A stretch of DNA of 64,000 nt from Pseudomonas fragi. Lineage in GTDB: Bacteria > Pseudomonadota > Gammaproteobacteria > Pseudomonadales > Pseudomonadaceae. The first letter of the stretch is position 1. Each line of letters starts with the position of its first letter. Position numbers and translations under genes: made by a program. Location: contig NZ_NQKQ01000018.1 of the NCBI RefSeq assembly GCF_002269505.1, positions 28,051 through 92,050 on the forward strand, written 5' to 3'. Shown here in pieces: positions 51,439 through 59,861 of this stretch. The notes under the pieces were generated by a model. The model was not told the origin of the DNA and made no database searches. It worked only from the letters and a program-made list of their open reading frames with translations.

Positions 51439-52634
51439 TGCACTTCGCCGATATTGGTCGGGTACCGGGCGACCCGATCCTCGGTTTGATGGACGCCTAC
51501 CAGCAAGACAGCAACCCGGACAAGTTCGACCTGGGCGTGGGCGTCTATAAAGACGCCAATGGCCTGACGCCGATCCTGCAATCGGTAAAGCTGGCCGAGC
51601 AGCGCCTGGTGGATCAGCAACAGACCAAAACCTATATCGGCGGTCATGGTGACAGCCGATTCGGGCAACTGATCAGCGAACTGGTGCTGGGCGAAGACTC
51701 GCCCCTGTTGGCCAGCAAGCGTGCTGCAGCGACCCAGACCCCGGGCGGTACAGGGGCCTTGCGCCTGAGCGCCGATTTTATCGCGCAATGCTTGCCGGGC
51801 CGTGGCATCTGGCTGAGCGATCCAACCTGGCCGATTCACGAAACCATCTTTGCCGCAGCCGGGCTGAAGATCAGTCACTACCCCTATGTGGGCAGCGACA
51901 ACACGCTCAATGTAGCGGCCATGCTCGAAGCGCTGGAGCACGCACCCAAGGGCGATGTGGTGCTGCTGCACGCCTGCTGCCACAACCCGACCGGCTTTGA
52001 CCTGTCCCAGGCTGACTGGCTGCAGGTGCTGGACGTGGTACGCCGTCGTGAACTGCTGCCATTGATCGACTTTGCCTACCAGGGCTTTGGCGACGGACTG
52101 CAGGAAGACGCCTGGTCGACCCGCCTGTTCACCCGTGAACTGCCGGAAGTGCTGATCACCAGCTCGTGCTCGAAGAACTTCGGCCTGTACCGCGAACGGG
52201 TCGGTGCATTGATTGTGTGTGCCAATGACGCCGAAAAGCTGACCGACATCCGCAGCCAACTGGCCTATATTGCGCGCAACTTGTGGTCCAACCCACCGGA
52301 TCACGGCGCGGCGGTGGTGGCGACGATTCTCGGTGATGCACAGATAAAAAAACTGTGGATCGACGAAGTAGAAGCCATGCGCAGCCGCATCGCGCAATTG
52401 CGCAGCGGCCTGGTCGAAGCCCTGACACCGTTCGGGCTGGCTGAGCACTTTGCTCATATCAATGCGCAACGCGGGATGTTTTCGTACACCGGCCTGACCC
52501 AGGAGCAAGTCCAGTTGTTGCGCGAGAAACACAGCGTATACATGGTCGGCTCGGGGCGCGCCAATATGGCCGGGGTCGACGGCACGCGCCTGAACCTGCT
52601 GGCCAAGGCCATAGCGCAGGTGTGTACCCGCTGA
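51438..52634 (+). CDS. phhC: Aromatic amino acid aminotransferase PhhC
   Basis: 398 residues, fold type I PLP enzyme of the aspartate/tyrosine aminotransferase group. The PLP lysine is K246 in SCSKNFGLYRERVG. Other conserved parts are CCHNPTG (181-187), DFAYQGFG and the C-terminal RANMAG with substrate-binding arginine. It transaminates tyrosine or phenylalanine, completing the phh route toward homogentisate. Coupled to phhB. Confidence 0.94.
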   Translation: MHFADIGRVPGDPILGLMDAYQQDSNPDKFDLGVGVYKDANGLTPILQSVKLAEQRLVDQQQTKTYIGGHGDSRFGQLISELVLGEDSPLLASKRAAATQTPGGTGALRLSADFIAQCLPGRGIWLSDPTWPIHETIFAAAGLKISHYPYVGSDNTLNVAAMLEALEHAPKGDVVLLHACCHNPTGFDLSQADWLQVLDVVRRRELLPLIDFAYQGFGDGLQEDAWSTRLFTRELPEVLITSSCSKNFGLYRERVGALIVCANDAEKLTDIRSQLAYIARNLWSNPPDHGAAVVATILGDAQIKKLWIDEVEAMRSRIAQLRSGLVEALTPFGLAEHFAHINAQRGMFSYTGLTQEQVQLLREKHSVYMVGSGRANMAGVDGTRLNLLAKAIAQVCTR

Positions 52635-52642
52635 TTTTGTAC

Positions 52643-52725
52643 CTGTAGTCGCTGCCGAAGGCTGCGAAGGGTTGCGGAGCAACCCGTTCTCTCGAGCTCA
52701 CCGCAGACTTCGGCAGCGACTACAG
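52643..52725. repeat. Inverted repeat after phhC
   Basis: Arms CTGTAGTCGCTGCCGAAG and exact complement about 45 bases apart. Related to the 39621 and 57019 repeats by its TGTAGTCGCTG start. Probably ends the phhABC transcript. Confidence 0.8.
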
Positions 52726-52852
52726 GGTTCTTACGCCGTCAGATGAAAAGTTCGCTACAAATCCCCCCAGACGCAATAAAAAGACAAATTGTCACACTCC
52801 CTCCTGTATCCTTAGCAAGCTACTTAAAACACACCTTACGAGGAGCGCGACG

Positions 52853-52984
52853 ATGCACGAGATCCCAAACCTCCCCTTCCCAAGCCTGCACGAAACCGAG
52901 CAGCCAACCCCGCAACACACCAGTGGCGAAAACCCCGCACTGGACGAGGCTTCTGAAAGCCTGCAGGCCGACAGCGAAGACTGA
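52853..52984 (+). CDS. Small acidic hypothetical protein, 43 residues
   Basis: An AGGAG site seven bases before the ATG and a compact frame, MHEIPNLPFPSLHETEQPTP to ESLQADSED, support a real small gene. The product is acidic, Pro/Glu/Ser-rich, has no membrane segment and is probably disordered. Function unknown. It stands between phhC and the next small gene and is too short for usual gene lists. Confidence 0.55.
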   Translation: MHEIPNLPFPSLHETEQPTPQHTSGENPALDEASESLQADSED

Positions 52985-53070
52985 CGGCGCACAATCAGAC
53001 GGTGCGAAAAGCATTCAGTTTTTCACACCGTCTGACACAATTGCTCCACCCCCCTATTCCGGATTCAAGC

Positions 53071-53247
53071 GTGACTGACACTTTCAGCGACACCCAGGCC
53101 AGCGTGCTGATCGGCACCGCCGAGAAAATGATCGACCTCTGGGAGCGCCTCAGCCCCGAGAAGCAAGCGCTCCTGCTCAAGCGCTTCGGCACCCAGGAAA
53201 ATGCCCTGGCCGCTTTAATCGCGACACAACTGGTTACGCCACTATAA
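53071..53247 (+). CDS. Small hypothetical protein, 58 residues
   Basis: The GTG at 53071 gives MTDTFSDTQASVLIGTAEKM and a helical body LWERLSPEKQALLLKRFGTQ ending TQLVTPL. An upstream ATG at 53002 opens the same frame, but the added residues (RLTQLLHPPIPDSS) look non-coding. No motif is recognised. The regular helix-forming pattern suggests a true product. It lies 35 bp before the MFS gene. Confidence 0.5.
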   Translation: MTDTFSDTQASVLIGTAEKMIDLWERLSPEKQALLLKRFGTQENALAALIATQLVTPL

Positions 53248-53282
53248 TCTGCACCAACCGCTCCCCGCAGGACCCCTACCCC

Positions 53283-54467
53283 ATGCCTGAAACACAGCGC
53301 CCCATGGCAATCACGCTGCAAGTGGTTTCCATCGTCCTGTTTACCTTTATCGGCTATCTGAACATCGGTATTCCACTGGCCGTGCTGCCGGGTTACGTGC
53401 ACAACCATCTCGGTTACGGCACTGTGATCGCCGGGCTGGTGATCAGCGTGCAATATCTGGCCACACTATTGAGTCGTCCGTACGCCAGTCGCTTTATCGA
53501 TACCCGGGGCAGCAAGCGCGCCGTGATGATTGGCCTGGCCGGCTGCGGCCTGAGCGGCGTGTTTATGCTGGTGTCTACCTGGCTGACGAGCATGCCGGCC
53601 TGGAGCCTTGCCAGCCTGCTGATCGGCAGGCTGGTGCTGGGCAGCGCGGAAAGCCTGGTGGGCTCCGGCTCCATCGGCTGGGGCATTGGCCGGGTCGGCG
53701 CACAGAACACGGCCAAGGTGATTTCCTGGAATGGCATCGCCAGCTACGGCGCGATTGCCATTGGCGCGCCTTTGGGCGTGGTCATGGTCGGCCACCTGGG
53801 CATGTGGAGCCTGGGGGTAAGCATCATGCTCCTGGGTGCGCTGGGCGTACTGCTGGCCTGGCCAAAACTGGCGGCCCCCATTGTCAGTGGCGTACGCCTG
53901 CCATTTCTACATGTACTGGGGCGAGTGTTGCCCCACGGCACCGGACTGGCCCTGGGCTCAATCGGCTTTGGCACCATCGCCACCTTTATCACCCTGTATT
54001 ACGCGACCAACCACTGGGAAAACGCAGCGCTGTGCCTGAGCCTGTTTGGCGCCAGCTTTATCAGTGCGCGTTTGCTGTTCGGCAATCTGATCAACCGCAT
54101 CGGCGGTTTTCGCGTGGCAATTGCCTGCCTGGGCGTTGAAACCCTGGGCCTGCTGTTGCTGTGGCTGGCACCCAACCCGGAGTTGGCCTTGGCGGGAGCA
54201 GCCCTGAGCGGCTTTGGGTTCTCGCTGGTATTCCCGGCGCTGGGGGTTGAGGCCGTCAACCTGGTGCCAGCCTCAAGCCGTGGTGCTGCGGTGGGTGCGT
54301 ATTCGCTGTTTATCGACCTGTCGCTGGGCATCACCGGGCCGCTGGTGGGCGCCGTGGCAGCAGGGTTCGGCTTTGCGTCGATATTTCTGTTTGCGGCGCT
54401 GGCGGCATTCAGCGGGTTATTGCTGAGTGTTTATTTGTATCGCCAGGCCCAAGCTGCGCGCACCTGA
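53283..54467 (+). CDS. Major facilitator transporter, YhhS/YfcJ family
   Basis: 394 residues with about 12 membrane segments. The inter-helix motif SRPYASRFIDTRGSKRAVMI after segment 2 is the MFS motif A region. Sequence resembles E. coli YfcJ/YhhS (GYLNIGIPLAVLPGYVHNHL; AGLVISVQYLATLLSRPYAS). These are inner-membrane proton-driven exporters whose substrates are poorly defined. The gene is followed by a long inverted repeat and the convergent arfB. Confidence 0.88.
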   Translation: MPETQRPMAITLQVVSIVLFTFIGYLNIGIPLAVLPGYVHNHLGYGTVIAGLVISVQYLATLLSRPYASRFIDTRGSKRAVMIGLAGCGLSGVFMLVSTWLTSMPAWSLASLLIGRLVLGSAESLVGSGSIGWGIGRVGAQNTAKVISWNGIASYGAIAIGAPLGVVMVGHLGMWSLGVSIMLLGALGVLLAWPKLAAPIVSGVRLPFLHVLGRVLPHGTGLALGSIGFGTIATFITLYYATNHWENAALCLSLFGASFISARLLFGNLINRIGGFRVAIACLGVETLGLLLLWLAPNPELALAGAALSGFGFSLVFPALGVEAVNLVPASSRGAAVGAYSLFIDLSLGITGPLVGAVAAGFGFASIFLFAALAAFSGLLLSVYLYRQAQAART

Positions 54468-54474
54468 TAAAAAG

Positions 54475-54591
54475 CACCCTCACCCCGACCCTCTCCCGGA
54501 GGGAGAGGGAGGGAGCTGACCGCAGGCGAACTCACTATTACCACAAATCAGTCCCCTCTCCCTCCGGGAGAGGGTTCGGGTGAGGGGCCTT
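54475..54591. repeat. Long inverted repeat between convergent MFS and arfB genes
   Basis: Arms CCCTCACCCCGACCCTCTCC and near-complement ending GAGGGTTCGGGTGAGGG; each arm itself contains a small hairpin CCCTCTCCCGGAGGGAGAGGG-type. A two-way terminator or repeat element between convergent genes. Confidence 0.8.
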
Positions 54592-54609
54592 TGATCTTAA
54601 AAGCCCAGC

Positions 54610-55023
54610 TTAAAAATCCACCCTGCCCCGCCCGGCCTTGATGTTGCCGCGCTTGGTCTTGGATTCCAGCCGACGCTTTTTTGAGCCCAGGGTCGGCTTG
54701 GTCGGGCGGCGTTTTTTCTCGACCTTGGTCGCGCTGACGATCAACTCCGCCAGACGCTCCAGCGCATCAGCCCGATTCTGCTCCTGGGTGCGGTATTGCT
54801 GGGCCTTGATAATCAGCACGCCATCACTGGTAATTCGGCTGTCACGCAACGCCAGCAGCCGCTCTTTGTAAAAATCCGGCAACGACGAATTGGGGATATC
54901 AAAGCGCAGGTGCATGGCACTTGAAACTTTATTGACGTTCTGCCCGCCCGCACCCTGGGCGCGAATGGCTGACAGTTCGATCTCGGCATCAGGGATATGC
55001 ACGTTATTGGAAATCACCAGCAT
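54610..55023 (-). CDS. arfB: Alternative ribosome-rescue factor ArfB (YaeJ)
   Basis: 137 residues from the ATG at 55023 (MLVISNNVHIPDAEIELSAI). The class I release factor GGQ motif is in RAQGAGGQNVNK, and the C-terminal tail is basic (KKRRPTKPTLGSKKRRLESK), which enters the mRNA channel of stalled ribosomes. ArfB hydrolyses peptidyl-tRNA on non-stop ribosomes. A longer frame to 55083 has no homologous sequence. Confidence 0.94.
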   Translation of the reverse strand: MLVISNNVHIPDAEIELSAIRAQGAGGQNVNKVSSAMHLRFDIPNSSLPDFYKERLLALRDSRITSDGVLIIKAQQYRTQEQNRADALERLAELIVSATKVEKKRRPTKPTLGSKKRRLESKTKRGNIKAGRGRVDF

Positions 55024-55113
55024 TAAAAAAGGGTCCGCGTTCAGGGCCTTAAGGATACCCCACAAACAACAAACCCGGCGCAATGGCCGGGTTTGGTGGA
55101 TTAACCGCTCAGC

Positions 55114-56532
55114 TTATTTAGCAGAGCTGTAAGCCGCAGCCGATGCCTGCACCGCGCGCTTGTTTTTGATCAGGTAGCACACCCACATAAAGACTACCCA
55201 CACCGGAATCGCGTACACCGACACGCGAATCCCCGGGATCAGCAACATGATCACCAGGATGAACGCCACAAATGCCAGGCAGATGTAGTTGCCATAGGGG
55301 TACCACAGGGCCTTGAACAACGGGACTTGTGCGGTCTTGTCCATGTGCTGGCGGAACTTGAAGTGCGAGTAGCTGATCATCGCCCAGTTGATCACCAGGG
55401 TGGCCACTACCAGCGACATCAGCAGCTCCAGCGCATCATGGGGCATCAGGTAGTTGAGCAGTACTGCAATCACCGTCACCGCCGCCGAGGCCAGGATCGA
55501 GTTGACCGGCACGCCGCGCTTGTCGATTTTGGCCAGCACTTTCGGCGCATCGCCCTGCTGCGCCATACCCAACAACATGCGGCTGTTGCAGTAGGTACCG
55601 CTGTTGTACACCGACAACGCTGCGGTCAAGACCACGAAGTTGAGGATGTGCGCAGCGGTGTTACTGCCCAGCATCGAGAACACTTGCACGAACGGGCTGC
55701 TGCTGTAGCTGTCGCCACCGGCATTCAGGGTTTCAAGCAGCGAGTCCCACGGGGTCAACGACAGCAGAACTACCAGGGCACCGATGTAGAAAATCAGGAT
55801 GCGGTAGATCACCTGGTTGATCGCTTTCGGGATCACGGTGCGCGGCTTGTCGGCTTCAGCTGCGGTGAACCCGAGCATTTCCAGACCACCGAAAGAGAAC
55901 ATGATAAAGGCCATGGCCATGATCAGACCGGTCGTCCCGTTCGGGAAGAAGCCACCGTGTTCCCACAGGTTGCTGACCGATGCCTGCGGACCACCGCTGC
56001 CGCTGACCAGCAGGTAGCTGCCCAGGGCGATCATGCCGACAATCGCCACGACCTTGATGATCGCAAACCAGAACTCAGCCTCGCCGAACACCTTGACGTT
56101 GGTCAGGTTGATCAGGTTGATCAGCACGAAGAAGGCCGCTGCCGAGGCCCAGGTCGGGATCTCCGGCCACCAGTAGTGCACGTATTTACCGACGGCGGTC
56201 AGCTCCGACATGCCCACCAGGATGTAGAGCACCCAGCAGTTCCAGCCCGACATAAAACCGGCGAAACCGCCCCAATATTTATGGGCAAAGTGGCTGAATG
56301 AACCGGCAACCGGCTCTTCGACGATCATTTCGCCAAGCTGGCGCATGATCATAAAGGCAATGAAGCCGCAGATCGCATAGCCCAGAATCATGGACGGCCC
56401 GGCCGACTTGAGCACCCCGGCCGAACCGAGGAACAGGCCAGTGCCAATCGCGCCACCGAGGGCTATCAGCTGGATATGACGATTTTTCAGGCCGCGTTTA
56501 AGCTCGCCCGAATGCGAGGTATTTCCACTCAT
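55114..56532 (-). CDS. aroP: Aromatic amino acid permease AroP
   Basis: 472 residues from the ATG at 56532 (MSGNTSHSGELKRGLKNRHI). About 12 membrane segments of the APC superfamily, with the signature QLIALGGAIGTGLFLGSAGV and GEMIVEEPVAGSFSHFAHKY. It is close to E. coli AroP across its length (EFWFAIIKV, FSFGGLEMLGFTAAEADKPR). AroP imports Phe, Tyr and Trp, which fits the phhABC genes nearby; ProY-like proline permeases are a close alternative. A tRNA-like sequence lies in its probable leader. Confidence 0.88.
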   Translation of the reverse strand: MSGNTSHSGELKRGLKNRHIQLIALGGAIGTGLFLGSAGVLKSAGPSMILGYAICGFIAFMIMRQLGEMIVEEPVAGSFSHFAHKYWGGFAGFMSGWNCWVLYILVGMSELTAVGKYVHYWWPEIPTWASAAAFFVLINLINLTNVKVFGEAEFWFAIIKVVAIVGMIALGSYLLVSGSGGPQASVSNLWEHGGFFPNGTTGLIMAMAFIMFSFGGLEMLGFTAAEADKPRTVIPKAINQVIYRILIFYIGALVVLLSLTPWDSLLETLNAGGDSYSSSPFVQVFSMLGSNTAAHILNFVVLTAALSVYNSGTYCNSRMLLGMAQQGDAPKVLAKIDKRGVPVNSILASAAVTVIAVLLNYLMPHDALELLMSLVVATLVINWAMISYSHFKFRQHMDKTAQVPLFKALWYPYGNYICLAFVAFILVIMLLIPGIRVSVYAIPVWVVFMWVCYLIKNKRAVQASAAAYSSAK

Positions 56533-56689
56533 TGAAAAGGTCCCACACAAGGTTTGATGTGATTCAGTGCGTTGTAACTTGAGCACCAGAGGCAGTGATC
56601 GAAGGGTCTACAACACAAATCAAACCCCAGCGCAGACGCCAGGAATCCAAGGTTGTTTCACGAGTCATGCGTCACCTGTTTGTTTTTAT

Positions 56690-56784
56690 CTGTGACGGAA
56701 TCGAACCCGCAACGCTTATGGCATTGCGGAATTATCAAGGCGGGTAGCCTTGGCAAAATGCGCGGGTACGCAATTGAGTCACAG
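56690..56784 (-). other. tRNA-like four-way-junction element upstream of aroP
   Basis: On the minus strand a 95-base segment begins CTGTGAC and ends GTCACAG, a perfect 7-bp outer stem. Inside are three hairpins: TGCG/CGCA (loop TACCCG), CAAGGC/GCCTTG, and CCGCAA/TTGCGG. Just before the closing strand is GGTTCGATTCC, a tRNA T-loop-like motif. A -10-like TACAAT with GC-rich discriminator lies at 56799-56804. The normal 5-bp T-stem cannot form and no CCA follows, so it is either a decayed tRNA gene or a structured leader of aroP, 157 bp away. Confidence 0.45.
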
Positions 56785-57018
56785 TTAAAACGCGGCGCAT
56801 TGTACACCCGCACGAAGGCAAGATCCCATCACACAGCCGATTGCAATACGAAACAAGCCGCAATTTATGTAGGAACTGTCCTAATTCTGTAAATCTCGGA
56901 AAATTTTCATTACAGCAGGGTGATTTCAGCGGTTTAGGGTCGGTAAGTGGCTGAATTCGTATGAATTTGTTGACAGGCTGTAACGATTACTTGCCACTTT
57001 AAAAGTGAAACATTCCTA
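56785..57018. other. Upstream region of the tRNA-like element
   Basis: AT-rich stretch of about 230 bases without a gene. It contains the TACAAT box at 56799-56804 (minus strand) and TGTAACGATTACTTGCC near 56980 with a GTAACGATTAC palindrome. No other structure recognised. Confidence 0.4.
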
Positions 57019-57167
57019 TGTAGTCGCTGAGGAGCGGAGCGAGGCTGCGATCGACTGCGTAGCAGTCGCGAATCCGGGCAATGTGTTTTACCTGACACAC
57101 CGCGTGCGCTGGCTTTACGACTGCTACGCAGCCGATCGCAGCCTCGCTCCGCTCCTCAGCGACTACA
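57019..57167. repeat. Large inverted repeat downstream of rluB
   Basis: Arms TGTAGTCGCTGAGGAGCG and complement, 149 bases overall. Nearly the same as the 39621-39769 repeat in length and outer arms but with a different loop, so the two are copies of one mobile or amplified palindrome. Confidence 0.85.
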
Positions 57168-57193
57168 GGTAGGTAATGGCTTTGCGCAGGCAT

Positions 57194-57229
57194 AAAAAAA
57201 CGCCAACCCCTGAGGGGTTGGCGTTTTTT
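57194..57229 (-). terminator. Terminator of rluB
   Basis: Minus-strand AAAACGCCAACCCC-TCAG-GGGTTGGCGTTTTTTT-type hairpin: a 10-bp GC-rich core extended by A/T pairs and a T-run. It begins 16 bases after the rluB stop. Confidence 0.92.
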
Positions 57230-57245
57230 GTACCGCGCTTACCGC

Positions 57246-58442
57246 TTACTGCGGCTTGCGACGACCGAAGCCCGGGCGCTGGCCCGAACCTGCCGGAGCG
57301 CCACGACGCTTGCCCGACGGCGCATCGTCAACCAGCTTTGGCCCGTTACGGGTTGGCTTGGTTGGACGCTTGTTGATTTCGCTCGGACGCTCGGCAACTG
57401 GCGCACCACGGCCTGCTGGCACACGGTCAGTACGACCTGCCGGCTTGCGGGCCGGACGAGCCGACTCATCGCGAGCCGGACGGCCCGGACGCTCGCCTTC
57501 GATATGCGGCTGGCGGGCCGGACGCGGCGCAACAGGTGCACCTTCAGCCGGGCGCAGCACGCGGGCAACACGGTCACCACGGGCCACAGGGCGCGAGGAT
57601 TTGCGCTGCATGCGCTCAAGCTTGTCTTTGCTCTTGGCGTTCATCTCAGGCATGGCAACCGGCGTAAGGCCGACTTCAGCGCTGAGGATATCCACTTCGA
57701 ACTGGCTCATTTCGCGCCAGCGGCCCATCGGCAGGTCGGAGTTGAGGAACACCGGGCCGAAACGCACGCGTTTCAGGCGGCTGACCACCAGGCCCTGGGA
57801 TTCCCACAAGCGACGTACTTCACGGTTACGGCCTTCCATCACCACGCAGTGGTACCAATGGTTGAAGCCTTCGCCGCCCGGCGCCTGCTTGATGTCGGTG
57901 AAACGCGCCGGGCCGTCTTCCAGCACTACGCCGGCCTTGAGGCGCGCGATCATGTCGTCATCCACTTCGCCACGCACACGTACCGCGTACTCACGGTCCA
58001 TTTCGTAGGAAGGATGCATCAGGCGGTTGGCCAGCTCACCGTCGGTGGTGAACATCAGCAAACCGGTGGTGTTGATGTCCAGACGGCCGATATTGATCCA
58101 GCGGCCTTCTTTTGGACGCGGCAACTTGTCGAACACGGTCGGACGGCCTTCAGGGTCGTCACGGGTGCAGATTTCGCCGTCGGGTTTGTTGTACATGATC
58201 ACGCGGCGAACCGATTCGGCTGCCTCTTCACGCTTGATCACCTTGCCATCGATGGTGATGGCGTCGTGCAGGTCTACGCGCAGACCCAGAGTTGCATCCT
58301 TGCCATTGACCTTGATGCGGCCCTGGCTGATCCAGCTCTCTACATCGCGACGCGAGCCAACGCCAATACGGGCGAGGACTTTTTGCAGTTTTTCGCCTGC
58401 CGGGCCAATTTCCTGGCCGTCTTTAGGGTCGAGATCTTTCAT
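57246..58442 (-). CDS. rluB: 23S rRNA pseudouridine synthase RluB
   Basis: 398 residues. An N-terminal S4 RNA-binding domain (EKLQKVLARIGVGSRRDVES) is followed by the RsuA-type catalytic domain with D122 in GRLDINTTGLLMFTTDG. A long basic Arg/Pro/Gly-rich tail (residues ~275-398) is probably disordered and RNA-binding. It makes pseudouridine 2605 in 23S rRNA. The tail is longer than in E. coli but usual in pseudomonads. Confidence 0.95.
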   Translation of the reverse strand: MKDLDPKDGQEIGPAGEKLQKVLARIGVGSRRDVESWISQGRIKVNGKDATLGLRVDLHDAITIDGKVIKREEAAESVRRVIMYNKPDGEICTRDDPEGRPTVFDKLPRPKEGRWINIGRLDINTTGLLMFTTDGELANRLMHPSYEMDREYAVRVRGEVDDDMIARLKAGVVLEDGPARFTDIKQAPGGEGFNHWYHCVVMEGRNREVRRLWESQGLVVSRLKRVRFGPVFLNSDLPMGRWREMSQFEVDILSAEVGLTPVAMPEMNAKSKDKLERMQRKSSRPVARGDRVARVLRPAEGAPVAPRPARQPHIEGERPGRPARDESARPARKPAGRTDRVPAGRGAPVAERPSEINKRPTKPTRNGPKLVDDAPSGKRRGAPAGSGQRPGFGRRKPQ

Positions 58443-58586
58443 CTGGGCACCTCCCGGTGTGTCAATTCAGGCGAGCGCCTGAAGTGTTAAAAATGGGCCT
58501 TGGAGCTCTGCTGAGCCCCAGAGGGTCGCGAATCATACGCTGATGTTGACCATTACGCATCAACGGCCAGTCACTTAGTGCCCGGC

Positions 58587-58778
58587 TCACTTGCTTTTCC
58601 GCCGGCCGGTGGCTTCAAGCGCCAGCAAGCGCAGGGCGGATTCTGCCAGCACCGTGCGTTTATCGTCCTTGTCGAGTTTCTTCCAGGCCTTGATTTCACG
58701 TTTTGTGCGCCCGCAGCCCAGGCAAATGTCGTCAGTGAATTTGCAAACACCGATGCAGGGGTCTTTGGTTGAACTCAT
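58587..58778 (-). CDS. DUF1289 family small cysteine-rich protein
   Basis: 63 residues: DPCIGVCKFTDDICLGCGRT carries the four cysteines of DUF1289 (C-x3-C, C-x2-C), probably a metal site, followed by a basic helix EIKAWKKLDKDDKRTVL. Molecular function unknown. Lies alone between rluB and a REP-like element. Confidence 0.9.
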   Translation of the reverse strand: MSSTKDPCIGVCKFTDDICLGCGRTKREIKAWKKLDKDDKRTVLAESALRLLALEATGRRKSK

Positions 58779-58800
58779 GAATACACCTCGAATGCTTTTC

Positions 58801-58887
58801 TGTGGGAGCGAGCCGGCTCGCGATGAAATCGCTGCGTCAGTACAGATACATCTCGCCGCTCAAATCGCGAGCAGGCTCGCTCCCACA
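58801..58887. repeat. REP-like palindrome between scpB and the DUF1289 gene
   Basis: Arms TGTGGGAGCGAGCCGGCTCG and complement, about 45 bases apart, directly after the scpB stop. Same family as the element at 913. Confidence 0.85.
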
Positions 58888-58895
58888 GGGGGGTG

Positions 58896-59849
58896 TCAGT
58901 CTTCCAGCTCACGGCGCTCCTGTTCGATGGCTTCGGCCAGCGCCTGAGCCTCAAGCTCTTCGTCGCTCATGGCAGATCGCTGCTCAAGTGCGGCAACCGC
59001 AGCGCGCAATCGCTCGCGGGCCAGTTCAGCCGCAGACGGTTGCTGCGGTTGTGGTTGCGCCTCTGGCTCTGCTTGCATCTCAGGCTCAGGCTTTGGCTCT
59101 TCACTTGCTGCCTGCGGCTCATCACTTGTCACTGCATCACGCAACAAGTCATCAAAGTCGGTTTTAAGACCTTCTTCCATCGAGTCCAGTTCCGTCAGCA
59201 AGGTACGGAAGCTGGTCTCATCTTTTGGCTCTTCGGGCTCGGCACTCTCGTCGGCCAGGGCCTGCAAGTGCGCAGGCACCGGAGCATCGTCGAAATCGAG
59301 AATCGGGTCAGGCTCCAGCTCGCGCAGCTCGGCCAGCGGCGGCAACTCATCGAGGCTCTTGAGGTTGAAGTGGTCAAGAAAGCCCTTGGTGGTGGCAAAC
59401 ATCGCTGGCTTGCCCGGCACGTCACGATAACCCACCACGCGAATCCACTCGCGCTCCAGCAGGGTCTTGACGATATGACTGTTGACCGCAACGCCGCGCA
59501 CGTCTTCGATCTCGCCACGGGTGATGGGCTGGCGATAGGCAATCAGCGCCATGGTTTCCAGCATGGCCCGCGAGTACCGTTGCGGGCGCTCCTCCCACAA
59601 GCGTCCGACCCAGGGCGAGTACTTTTCGCGGATCTGCAGGCGATAGCCGGAGGCAACTTCTTTCAGTTCAAAGGCGCGGCCGTCGCAGGATTTGCGCAGC
59701 AGTTCCAGAGCCTTCTTGAAGACCGGGGGTTCCGGGCGCTCGCCCTCTTCAAACAGTTCGAACAGGCGTTCAAGGCTCTGCGGCTTTCCCGAGGCCAGCA
59801 GAAAGGCCTCAAGCAAGGGGGCCAGCTCGCGGGGTTCAGTCAAATTCAT
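58896..59849 (-). CDS. scpB: Chromosome segregation/condensation protein ScpB
   Basis: 317 residues: two winged-helix domains (residues 1-175; ETMALIAYRQPITRGEIEDV is the family hallmark) and an unusually long acidic tail (about 180-317) rich in Glu/Pro/Gln. ScpB with ScpA and SMC forms a condensin-like complex. It is 12 bp after scpA. The tail is typical of Pseudomonas ScpB. Confidence 0.95.
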   Translation of the reverse strand: MNLTEPRELAPLLEAFLLASGKPQSLERLFELFEEGERPEPPVFKKALELLRKSCDGRAFELKEVASGYRLQIREKYSPWVGRLWEERPQRYSRAMLETMALIAYRQPITRGEIEDVRGVAVNSHIVKTLLEREWIRVVGYRDVPGKPAMFATTKGFLDHFNLKSLDELPPLAELRELEPDPILDFDDAPVPAHLQALADESAEPEEPKDETSFRTLLTELDSMEEGLKTDFDDLLRDAVTSDEPQAASEEPKPEPEMQAEPEAQPQPQQPSAAELARERLRAAVAALEQRSAMSDEELEAQALAEAIEQERRELED

Positions 59850-59861
59850 GGTTTCAGCTCT

